Shown here piece after piece: positions 1 to 5,127 of a stretch of 5,178 nt of DNA (its first letter is position 1; each line of letters opens with the position of its first letter). The notes beneath the pieces were generated by a model. It worked only from the letters and a program-made list of their open reading frames with translations, searched no databases and had not been told where the DNA came from. The position numbers and the translations under genes were made by a program. The stretch lies in assembly GCA_027485535.1 (NCBI GenBank), contig JAIXQV010000080.1, forward strand, positions 1 to 5,178, in the 5' to 3' direction. This DNA is from Oxalobacteraceae bacterium (GTDB lineage Bacteria; Pseudomonadota; Gammaproteobacteria; Burkholderiales; Burkholderiaceae_D).

Positions 1-704
1 ACAGCATCAGTGAATGACACCTCGCCGCTGACACTCAGCGGCAGGCCGTGCAGGTAGCGAAAAATCGACGGCGTCAGTATGTAGCGGCCAACGACGCCGA
101 TATTCGAAGGCGCATGACGGGGTGTGGGTTTGTTGATGATGCCGTCGAGTTTGAGCAACCGATCTGCGACTGGCCGACCCTCGATGATGTCATAGGCGCT
201 ACTTCGTTCAAGGGCGATCGCTTCAGTGCCAAGAATGCTACTTCCGTAGTGTGAATACAGTCGTACCATTTGCTGCATAACCGGTACTTCAGCATCGATC
301 AGATCATCCGCGTATAGGATGGCAAACGGTTCATTCTGGAGTAATCGTTCTGCACATAGCAGCGTATGACCCAAACCCATCGCCTGCGGCTGCCTGACGT
401 AGACGCACTGCACATGGTTGGGCTTGATGCCGCGAATCGCCTGTAGTAAGACCGCTTGCTGACGGGCTTCTAATTCGGCTTCCAGTTCAAGGGATGAATC
501 GAAATGATCTTCGATAACCCGTTTATTTCGACTGGTGACAAAGATCAACTCGCTAATACCTGCCGCTATAGCTTCTTCCACCGCGAACTGGATCAGTGGT
601 TTGTCGACGATTGGCAGCATTTCCTCGGGGCTGGCCTTGGTAGCAGGCAGGAAGCGCGTACCCATCCCCGCCACCGGGAATACCGCCTTACTAATTTTTC
701 GCAT
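1..704 (-). CDS. galU: UTP-glucose-1-phosphate uridylyltransferase (GalU), 3' end outside window, atypical active site
   Basis: Makes UDP-glucose from UTP and glucose-1-phosphate in the cytoplasm, the donor for many surface glycans. The 234 visible codons show the nucleotidyltransferase signature near the N-terminus (V-A-G-M-G-T-R at 11-17, then F-L-P-A-T-K to Lys23), E-E-M-L-P-I-V-D-K-P-L-I-Q at 27-39, G-L-G-H at 110-113, A-D-D-L at 132-135 and P-S-N-I-G-V-V-G-R-Y at 199-208. GalU proteins are usually about 280-300 residues, so roughly 50-60 residues lie beyond base 1. The ATG at 704 lies inside the last codons of the VanZ-like gene (14-base overlap) and has no clear Shine-Dalgarno of its own, suggesting coupled translation. 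Odd points: the usual Y-G-V/I-[VI] reads Y-D-I-I (171-174), the usual V-E-K-P reads I-N-K-P (190-193), and the usual G-x-E-[IL]-Q-[IL]-T-D-A reads S-G-E-V-S-F-T-D-A (226-234). Family assignment is firm; exact substrate is less so. Confidence 0.93.
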   Translation of the reverse strand, partial: MRKISKAVFPVAGMGTRFLPATKASPEEMLPIVDKPLIQFAVEEAIAAGISELIFVTSRNKRVIEDHFDSSLELEAELEARQQAVLLQAIRGIKPNHVQCVYVRQPQAMGLGHTLLCAERLLQNEPFAILYADDLIDAEVPVMQQMVRLYSHYGSSILGTEAIALERSSAYDIIEGRPVADRLLKLDGIINKPTPRHAPSNIGVVGRYILTPSIFRYLHGLPLSVSGEVSFTDA

Positions 705-1068
705 GAGTATTCTGCAAAGGGGAAAGAGACTCGTGCAGCGATAAGGCGCTCACCGTGAGCATTGCCGCGAGCAGATCGACGCACCAGTCAAGTAGCGATG
801 CGTTACGGTAGGGTAGAGCGGCTTGTATTCCCTCATCGATCAGCCCCAGCACAGCAATCATGACGATCGTGAGGATGATGCGTTGCCGTCGCGGTGCAAT
901 CCAGATACGAAAGCAGATCATGCTAAAGCCAGCGTAGGCAAGCAGATGTAGCGACTTATCACCAAAACGCTCAGATAGCCTATCGGCCTGACCGGGTAAG
1001 GAACCAAGCAAGATCATCATCGAGAACAAGATCAGCAATACGGCGAGATAGCGTAAGCGAATAGACAT
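691..1068 (-). CDS. VanZ-like family small membrane protein
   Basis: A 125-residue integral membrane protein of the VanZ-like family, whose members sit in the inner membrane and mostly have no proven biochemical role (the founder is linked to teicoplanin resistance). Predicted helices lie at about 6-24, 39-56, 62-80 and 93-113. Family hallmarks are G-D-K-S-L-H-L-L-A-Y (36-45) and the charged-aromatic block G-L-I-D-E-G-I-Q then P-Y-R-N-A-S-L-L-D-W (75-95). An in-frame ATG 42 bases further upstream exists, but I chose the start at 1068 because its A is the last base of the upstream gene's TGA (TGATG), a classic coupling junction, and because the extra 14 residues are polar and unlike the family. 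It lies between the glycan-initiating transferase and galU, so a role in surface polysaccharide or lipid-carrier metabolism is inferred from context only. Confidence 0.87.
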   Translation of the reverse strand: MSIRLRYLAVLLILFSMMILLGSLPGQADRLSERFGDKSLHLLAYAGFSMICFRIWIAPRRQRIILTIVMIAVLGLIDEGIQAALPYRNASLLDWCVDLLAAMLTVSALSLHESLSPLQNTHAKN

Positions 1069-2468
1069 CAGTATGCGTTTTGGCTGGTCCAGCCTTTGAA
1101 AGCGGTCCAAAGAATAATTTTTAAATCCATCCAGAACGACCAGTGCTGGATGTAGTACAGATCAAACTGAACGCGGTGTGCCATTTTTTCGTCTGTATCA
1201 GTCTCACCGCGGTGGCCGTTAATCTGCGCCCAGCCGGTAATACCCGGCTTGACGCGGTGACGTTGCATATACATAGCGAGCTTGTCTTTGTACAACTCAT
1301 TGTGCGGAAGTGCGTGAGGACGCGGCCCGACCACCGACATGTCACCCATTAGTACATTAAGAAACTGCGGTAGCTCGTCCAGACTGGTGCGGCGCAAGAA
1401 GCGACCTACCGTCGTAATTCGTGGATCATCACGCGTGGCTTGAGTGACGCGATCTACCTCTTGGTGAACTCGCATGCTACGGAATTTGAGTACCTGGAAA
1501 CGTTGTCCGTTTAGCCCCAGACGCGGTTGCCGGAACAGGATAGGACCGGGCGAATCGATACGGATCGCCAGTGCAATCGCAATGAACAGTGGCGATAGCA
1601 GTATCAGCACCAGCGCTGCGAATACCCGATCGAAGATATCTTTTAGGATCCCGGGTGTACCGGTGCTGGCAGGATGGTTCAATTCCACCACCGGCATGCC
1701 GAGAAACTCTACGGTACGGTGAGTCAGGATACTGGCCGCAGTGATATCAGGTACCCAGCGGAGATCGACCAGCGTATTGCCCAGTAAGGCTTGCAGACGC
1801 CGTAACTGGTCGGTCTCTGCGAGTGGTAGCGTTATCCATACCTCATGGGCTTGGTGCCGGTCAACGGCAGCAGGTATATCGTCGAGCGCAGGCAGCGCTT
1901 CAACCGGTGAGTCCAGCGCTATGCTGCAGTCACCCGTATAGGCAGCGACAACCTGATAGCCGGTCCAGCGTTGTACGCGTGCGCGCTGGTGTAACTCGCG
2001 CCCGGTACTACCGTAGCCGACAATGATGACGCGCTTGCTATTGATGCCGCATTGCCGTAGCCCAGAGAGCACGCCGTAGAGTACCCAGCGATACATCAAG
2101 AAACCACAAAGCGTAAAAACGAACCAAGCAAACAGCCAATTGATGGAGAGCTCGCCGAGTTGCCGGATCATGAAGCCAAACACCGCGCCAGCAAGTAGTA
2201 CCACCAGGATCGCGAGCAGAGCATTACCGGCCATCAGAATCAATGACCTACCGCGCCACGATGAGTACAGCGCAAACTGGGGAAATACGATCACTGCCAG
2301 CGTACAGCAGAAATAGAGGACGGCTGTATGGGTTGCACTCATCACATCGGACCCAGAGGAAAAGAAAATCGCATCAGCGATGACACCCATTACATAGAGA
2401 AGCAGTACATCAGTGAAGCGTACGACAGACTCCAGCCGTGTCGCATTGCGAGCGATCAGGTCAACCAT
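1068..2468 (-). CDS. wcaJ: Undecaprenyl-phosphate glucose-1-phosphate transferase (WcaJ-type, polyisoprenyl-phosphate hexose-1-phosphate transferase)
   Basis: Inner-membrane enzyme that starts repeat-unit assembly of an exopolysaccharide by moving glucose-1-phosphate from UDP-glucose to undecaprenyl phosphate. The 466-residue length matches the WcaJ family (about 464). Layout: four N-terminal membrane helices (about 15-37, 46-66, 76-100, 108-130), a Rossmann-like soluble domain with V-G-Y-G-S-T-G-R-E-L (150-159), then the C-terminal bacterial sugar transferase domain from about 276 with its membrane-embedded helix (283-303). Catalytic-core motifs are L-F-R-Q-P-R-L-G-L-N-G (311-321), K-F-R-S-M (328-332), T-S-L-D-E-L-P-Q-F (361-369, with the Asp-Glu pair), V-G-P-R-P-H-A (380-386) and K-P-G-I-T-G-W-A-Q-I-N-G-H-R-G (407-421). 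The frame is open up to an ATG at 2585, but the extra 39 residues are polar and not family-like; the start at 2468 gives the expected length. No strong Shine-Dalgarno is visible. It heads the operon with the VanZ-like gene and galU. Glucose rather than galactose specificity is inferred from family resemblance and galU linkage. Confidence 0.93.
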   Translation of the reverse strand: MVDLIARNATRLESVVRFTDVLLLYVMGVIADAIFFSSGSDVMSATHTAVLYFCCTLAVIVFPQFALYSSWRGRSLILMAGNALLAILVVLLAGAVFGFMIRQLGELSINWLFAWFVFTLCGFLMYRWVLYGVLSGLRQCGINSKRVIIVGYGSTGRELHQRARVQRWTGYQVVAAYTGDCSIALDSPVEALPALDDIPAAVDRHQAHEVWITLPLAETDQLRRLQALLGNTLVDLRWVPDITAASILTHRTVEFLGMPVVELNHPASTGTPGILKDIFDRVFAALVLILLSPLFIAIALAIRIDSPGPILFRQPRLGLNGQRFQVLKFRSMRVHQEVDRVTQATRDDPRITTVGRFLRRTSLDELPQFLNVLMGDMSVVGPRPHALPHNELYKDKLAMYMQRHRVKPGITGWAQINGHRGETDTDEKMAHRVQFDLYYIQHWSFWMDLKIILWTAFKGWTSQNAY

Positions 2469-2645
2469 ATGAGGTTCTTGTCTCGGAATTGTTATCGGCT
2501 GACGATTGCAGCGTGCACTCGTTAGCTTTTCGACGCGATTCGAGCGCTCAGTATTTTGGAAGTGCCGTAGATTGGGCCGCGTCAATAGGGATGCCGAGCT
2601 AAGGACCGGCCGCTACCTACGTTATGATTCGTGCGATGAACCAGA
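2469..2645. promoter_or_regulatory. Divergent intergenic region between the polysaccharide operon and the haemoglobin gene
   Basis: This 177-bp stretch must hold the promoters of both divergent units. On the plus strand, TATGAT at 2623-2628 is a fair sigma-70 -10 hexamer, but the -35 position (about 2600-2605, TAAGGA) is poor. On the minus strand, TTGACG (complement of 2580-2585) resembles a -35 box, but no good -10 sits at 16-18 bp. No GGAACC element like those in the right part of the window is present. Promoters are therefore inferred from gene layout, not located with confidence. Confidence 0.4.
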
Positions 2646-3059
2646 ATGATTCAATCAATGAACGAGAAAGTATCTGAACACTCCAGCCTGTACCAGCAGA
2701 TTGGCGGCGACGAAAAACTGCACGAGTTAGTCGATCGGTTTTACGATTTGATGGATCTTGAGCCGCAGTTTGCGGCGCTGCGGGCGATGCATCCGCCATC
2801 ACTAGAAGGGTCGCGTGACAAGCTTTACCGATTTTTGTCAGGGTGGAGCGGTGGTCCTGATCTGTATACGGAAAAGTACGGCCCCGCTTTTTTGCGTGCG
2901 CGTCATTTGCCATTCCCGATCGGCGCTAAGGAGCGCGATGAGTGGCTTACCTGCATGCTGCTAGCGATGCGCGATCTGGGCTACGACGAAAAAAAAGAAG
3001 ACCTCTTGCTGGAGGCCTTCTTTGGAACGGCTGATTGGATGAAAAATAAGCCGGGCTAA
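2646..3059 (+). CDS. Group II truncated haemoglobin (TrHbO type)
   Basis: A 137-residue haem protein of the 2-on-2 globin family, group II. Such proteins bind O2 with high affinity and are linked to NO, peroxide or oxygen chemistry; the exact role here is unknown. Group II features are all present: L-Y-Q-Q-I-G-G-D (15-22), F-Y-D-L-M-D (32-37) with the B10 Tyr at 33, M-H-P (48-50), F-L-S-G-W-S-G-G-P (63-71), the proximal F8 His at 87 within L-R-A-R-H-L-P-F, I-G (92-93), and the group II Trp G8 at 100 in D-E-W-L. A second in-frame ATG at 2658 (residue 5) is an equally possible start and leaves the globin fold intact; neither has a clear Shine-Dalgarno. It diverges from the polysaccharide operon and converges on the next gene with only 2 bp between the stop codons. 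No redox partner is visible nearby. Confidence 0.94.
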   Translation: MIQSMNEKVSEHSSLYQQIGGDEKLHELVDRFYDLMDLEPQFAALRAMHPPSLEGSRDKLYRFLSGWSGGPDLYTEKYGPAFLRARHLPFPIGAKERDEWLTCMLLAMRDLGYDEKKEDLLLEAFFGTADWMKNKPG

Positions 3060-3061
3060 GT

Positions 3062-3622
3062 TTATCTGTGGAGGTAGCCGGAGCCTGTGTATGCAGCCAC
3101 CACGGAGGCGCCCGCCGCCAGACCGGACAGTAGCGATATCACACCCGCTGTATAGCCCAAGGTTTGCACAGCGGAGCGCTCAGGAGGATAAGTTGAAATG
3201 CTGGGAAGAACAAAGCTAGTCACCGATAGGCAAAGCAAGCTGATCGAAGCAGCGGTGTAGCAATGTAGGTAGGCCCTCTCAGTATGGGTATCTAACACAC
3301 CTCCATCGTTATTCACCTGTGAGTTTTCCTCTACTGATTCTGTAGTAGGCTGGCTCATCCGTTCGGCAGCTTCAGCTGCTGCATCTCGAGCGTCCAAATC
3401 AAACAAGCTAGTATTTTCAAGCTCTACACTAGGAAGCAATACGATTACCTCTTCCGATCTGGTGTCTTCGATGTTGTCCGCGCTATTGCCTAAATTTCTG
3501 ACACCTTCTGCCCAATCGAAGGAGGGGCTATCGGATTCATTAGTAGCAGTAGGTGGCTGCAGGGATTGATACGAGTGTTTTGGAAGATTAGGTCGATGCG
3601 CGGCGCTGGTTGCAGTAGCCAT
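3062..3622 (-). CDS. Unrecognised two-helix protein, candidate type III secretion substrate (paralogue of the gene at 4390-4956)
   Basis: I do not recognise this 186-residue protein. Residues 1-115 are polar, acidic and rich in Ser, Thr, Asn, Asp and Glu, likely disordered. Two hydrophobic helices follow at about 119-142 and 154-177, joined by a short loop, ending in a short tail (S-G-Y-L-H-R). It resembles the protein encoded at 4390-4956: D-S-P-S-F-D-W-A-E-G-V-R-N (31-43) matches its D-S-L-P-A-S-S-W-N-A-G-I-R-N, and the inter-helix E-R-S-A-V-Q (148-153) matches D-R-F-S-V-Q. I chose the ATG at 3622. A GTG at 3715 would extend the frame by 31 residues, but it falls at the edge of the predicted promoter -10, so it would not be in the mRNA. 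No strong Shine-Dalgarno precedes 3622. Being next to a SycD-type chaperone, it may be a secreted protein that inserts into a membrane; this is inference. The ORF is credible because of the paralogy. Confidence 0.75.
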   Translation of the reverse strand: MATATSAAHRPNLPKHSYQSLQPPTATNESDSPSFDWAEGVRNLGNSADNIEDTRSEEVIVLLPSVELENTSLFDLDARDAAAEAAERMSQPTTESVEENSQVNNDGGVLDTHTERAYLHCYTAASISLLCLSVTSFVLPSISTYPPERSAVQTLGYTAGVISLLSGLAAGASVVAAYTGSGYLHR

Positions 3623-3714
3623 AGTATGTAGTGTGCTAAAGATTATTGAAATGAGGCGGCAATCGCCTTTGTGAAAAGAGCCCAGTTTCAGGTGAGGCCC
3701 TGATGCCCGACGCA

Positions 3715-3743
3715 CTATGTGAGATCGTTACACTTTTGGTTCC
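3715..3743 (-). promoter_or_regulatory. hrp-box-like ECF sigma promoter upstream of the gene at 3062-3622
   Basis: On the minus strand this reads GGAACC, 15 bases, then TCACATAG. HrpL-type ECF sigma factors are known to use GGAACC-N15/16-CCACNNA; here the -35 matches fully and the -10 differs only in its first base. It begins 3 bp after the chaperone stop codon and ends 93 bp upstream of the ATG at 3622. The same architecture recurs at 5056-5084, with identical 15-bp spacing and a shared AC-x-TAG end. Promoter function is inferred. The roughly 90-base leader also contains a small hairpin, AGGCG-5-CGCCT, at 3654-3668. Confidence 0.62.
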
Positions 3744-3746
3744 AGA

Positions 3747-4277
3747 TCACCGCAGCAGCTCATCGAGCTTTTTCTGTGCCATTTCCATCAATGTTCGCTT
3801 GTCGAAATCGCCATAGCTGAGATCGATCGCCTTGTGTAGGAACGGTTTTGCTTCTTCCGGTTTGCCGATCGCAATCAGACACTCGGCTAGTCGATATGCT
3901 GCTGCAGCATGCTCGGGGTCGACATCAAGTGATAGCGCATACATCAAAGCGGCTGAGTCAAACTGTTTGAGCCGCTGCAGACAAGCGCCGGTTATGAACG
4001 AGTAACGACTATCGGTAGGTTGATGCAGGGTGAGCTGGAAGGCGATGGGTAGCGCGTGCTGAAATTCGCCCTGATCGCAGAGCTCATGCGCAACTTTGTA
4101 AAGAGCCGCGTAACCCTCATCTGTAATTCCGCGCAATTCTCCAAGGGTATAGCCTTGGTCCAGATACTCGCGACTTTCCTCGATGATTTGCTCGATATGC
4201 TGTAGGCCTTCAGCAAGTTGAGTCACGATGCCAGCTACCTCAGGGTTAGCAGGCGGGTGAATATAGGTGCTATTCAT
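3747..4277 (-). CDS. Class II type III secretion chaperone, SycD/LcrH/IpgC-like TPR protein
   Basis: A 176-residue cytoplasmic TPR protein. Class II chaperones keep the hydrophobic translocator proteins of a T3SS soluble and secretion-ready. Three TPR-like repeats lie at about 57-87, 91-120 and 125-155. Family-like features run in the usual order: Y-T-L-G-E-L-R-G-I-T-D-E (43-54), A-L-Y-K-V-A-H-E-L (58-66), a G-E-F-x-x-A turn (70-75), D-S-R-Y-S-F-I-T-G-A-C-L-Q (89-101), and A-E-C-L-I-A-I-G (131-138). The N-terminal stretch before the TPRs (about 45 residues) is longer than in SycD or IpgC. The start at 4277 has an AAGGTG Shine-Dalgarno seven bases away. It lies between two related two-helix proteins, 112 bp after one and 125 bp before the other, suggesting those are its cargo. 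A general TPR protein is the alternative, but the G-A-C-x-Q and A-E-C pattern favours the SycD family. Confidence 0.84.
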   Translation of the reverse strand: MNSTYIHPPANPEVAGIVTQLAEGLQHIEQIIEESREYLDQGYTLGELRGITDEGYAALYKVAHELCDQGEFQHALPIAFQLTLHQPTDSRYSFITGACLQRLKQFDSAALMYALSLDVDPEHAAAAYRLAECLIAIGKPEEAKPFLHKAIDLSYGDFDKRTLMEMAQKKLDELLR

Positions 4278-4284
4278 CGGTGAT

Positions 4285-4290
4285 CACCTT
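4285..4290 (-). promoter_or_regulatory. Strong Shine-Dalgarno of the chaperone gene
   Basis: On the minus strand AAGGTG is followed by seven bases and ATG (4277-4275). It is the best ribosome binding site in the window and fixes the chaperone start. It is part of the palindrome GGTGATCACC, so it could pair with itself; whether that matters is unknown. Confidence 0.75.
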
Positions 4291-4317
4291 TGGATGAGCA
4301 AGAACTTTTCATTGGAC

Positions 4318-4346
4318 ACCCTTGGTATCGGTTGGATTACAAGGGT
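4318..4346 (-). repeat. Inverted repeat in the spacer between the two-helix gene and the chaperone
   Basis: ACCCTTG (4318-4324) and CAAGGGT (4340-4346) are perfect 7-bp inverted repeats with a 15-base loop. In the minus-strand transcript they would form a hairpin about 40 bases before the chaperone ATG. No U-tract follows, so it is not a typical intrinsic terminator; it could be a processing or stabilising hairpin, or chance. Confidence 0.45.
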
Positions 4347-4389
4347 ATCCTTTGCAGAATCTGGCGAGAGAGACGTAAGAAAAAGAATC

Positions 4390-4956
4390 TCACCGCCCTT
4401 TTTGGTAGAGTTGATAAGTTATTATGCCGGCAAGAAATGCTGAAAGCTGTGTAAGGCTCACCAAGGCGGTATTCGCTTGGACGGAGAAGCGGTCCGAGTC
4501 CGATAGTGCGCTTGATTTTCCAATGTTATGAACAGAGTAGGTTGTAATTCCGATGGTGGCTATCGTAGTAAGGGTGCATAAACCGGTTAATTTGTAAGGA
4601 ATGTTTTTCACAGTATCTAAGCATGCTTGCCCCCGTTGGCGTATGTGCGGTAAACGCGACATCCAATCGGAGTGACCTCCGGTCATTTGATCTGCTGCTG
4701 TGGTTACCGCGGGGTTTATGCTGCTCCCGGAGGTTGGTAGATGTTGACCCGCTAAATCAATATCGATCGATTCGCTGGATTCATCAGTGACATCACTGTC
4801 GGTGTCAGCATTTCTTATTCCCGCATTCCAACTGGATGCAGGTAGGCTGTCGTCACAGCCGGCTGGTTGTTGTTCTGCTGGGTTTAGCGGCGGATTTCCT
4901 GTAACGACGCTTGGTGAAGCAGTTATATTGGATGAATGATCGCTATATGCTTGCAT
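4390..4956 (-). CDS. Unrecognised two-helix protein, candidate type III secretion substrate (paralogue of the gene at 3062-3622)
   Basis: I do not recognise this 188-residue protein. Residues 1-118 are polar and rich in Ser, Thr, Asp, Asn and Pro, with an acidic Ser/Asp stretch at 51-67 typical of disorder. Two hydrophobic helices follow at about 122-144 and 162-182, then a short basic tail (Y-Q-K-G-R). D-S-L-P-A-S-S-W-N-A-G-I-R-N (36-49) and the inter-helix D-R-F-S-V-Q (155-160) match the protein encoded at 3062-3622, so the two are probably diverged copies. The start at 4956 is supported by GGAG twelve bases upstream, slightly long spacing, and by a promoter-like element 100 bp upstream. 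It is probably co-transcribed with the chaperone gene 112 bp downstream. An unstructured N-terminus followed by a helix pair is seen in some type III secreted membrane proteins, such as chlamydial Inc proteins; no sequence homology to them is claimed. Confidence 0.77.
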   Translation of the reverse strand: MQAYSDHSSNITASPSVVTGNPPLNPAEQQPAGCDDSLPASSWNAGIRNADTDSDVTDESSESIDIDLAGQHLPTSGSSINPAVTTAADQMTGGHSDWMSRLPHIRQRGQACLDTVKNIPYKLTGLCTLTTIATIGITTYSVHNIGKSSALSDSDRFSVQANTALVSLTQLSAFLAGIITYQLYQKGR

Positions 4957-4968
4957 AATGAAAAATCA

Positions 4969-4972
4969 CTCC
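4969..4972 (-). promoter_or_regulatory. Shine-Dalgarno of the two-helix gene at 4390-4956
   Basis: GGAG on the minus strand lies twelve bases before the ATG at 4956. The spacing is longer than ideal, but this is the only candidate near that start. Confidence 0.45.
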
Positions 4973-4984
4973 ATTTGTGGGGTT

Positions 4985-5000
4985 GGCGAAAAGAGGCGAA
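4985..5000 (-). repeat. Short direct repeat GGCGAA, 10-bp period, in the leader
   Basis: GGCGAA occurs at 4985-4990 and 4995-5000 on the plus strand (TTCGCC twice on the transcribed strand), exactly one helical turn apart, in the untranslated leader of the gene at 4390-4956. It could be a protein site on DNA or RNA; it is short enough to be chance. Confidence 0.35.
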
Positions 5001-5002
5001 TG

Positions 5003-5050
5003 GCACTTGCAGAGATTGCTTGCTGATCCGGTGATTGGATCGGCAAGTGC
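5003..5050 (-). promoter_or_regulatory. Nested hairpin at the predicted 5' end of the transcript
   Basis: GCACTTGC (5003-5010) and GCAAGTGC (5043-5050) are perfect 8-bp inverted repeats. Inside them GATCC (5025-5029) pairs with GGATC (5037-5041) around a seven-base loop. Transcription from the -10 at about 5056-5063 should start close to 5050, so the outer stem would form from almost the first base of the mRNA. A 5'-terminal stem of this kind can protect mRNA from decay or serve as a regulatory leader; the role here is inferred. Confidence 0.5.
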
Positions 5051-5055
5051 GTGAT

Positions 5056-5084
5056 CTAGGTATTCATCTGATCAATTTGGTTCC
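5056..5084 (-). promoter_or_regulatory. hrp-box-like ECF sigma promoter upstream of the gene at 4390-4956 and the chaperone
   Basis: On the minus strand this reads GGAACC, 15 bases, then ATACCTAG. The -35 is a full match to the HrpL consensus; the -10 keeps the AC-N-N-A core of CCACNNA but not its first two bases. It shares with the element at 3715-3743 the -35, the following AAA, the exact 15-bp spacing and the AC-x-TAG end. It lies 100 bp from the ATG at 4956 and probably drives that gene and the chaperone together. Confidence 0.58.
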
Positions 5085-5086
5085 GG

Positions 5087-5127
5087 GCCAACACTGAGCA
5101 GCACTGCGTGTCTCAGCCAACACAGAG
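5087..5127 (-). repeat. Pair of 12-bp direct repeats just upstream of the -35 (possible activator site)
   Basis: GCCAACACTGAG (5087-5098) and GCCAACACAGAG (5116-5127), plus-strand reading, match at 11 of 12 bases and are 29 bp apart start to start. The nearer copy ends 2 bp upstream of GGAACC on the transcribed strand. This position suits a tandem activator or repressor site; no regulator can be named. Confidence 0.5.

Noticed and set aside
214..221. GCGATCGC octamer (HIP1-like, a cyanobacterial signature)
   Set aside because: A single copy in galU coding sequence; the gene content is not cyanobacterial.
1000..1005. GGAACC on the plus strand within the VanZ-like gene
   Set aside because: No CCACNNA-like or AC-x-TAG sequence follows at 15-16 bp, it is inside coding DNA, and no plus-strand gene follows.
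2469..2585. N-terminal extension of the sugar transferase (39 extra residues from an ATG at 2585)
   Set aside because: The extension is polar, unlike the family N-terminus, and would cover most of the divergent promoter region; the 466-residue form has the normal length.
2617..2913. Open frame antisense to the haemoglobin gene
   Set aside because: No family resemblance; it is the shadow of a strongly supported globin.
3550..3622. P-x-L-x-x-P chaperone-binding motif, as known for SycD and IpgC cargo, in the two-helix proteins
   Set aside because: Only near matches exist (P-N-L-P-K at 11-15 of one, P-P-L-N-P at 22-26 of the other); neither fits the full motif.
4985..5000. PIP box (TTCGB-N15-TTCGB) formed by the TTCGC repeats
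   Set aside because: The two TTCGC copies are only 5 bases apart, not 15, and lie downstream of the better promoter candidate.
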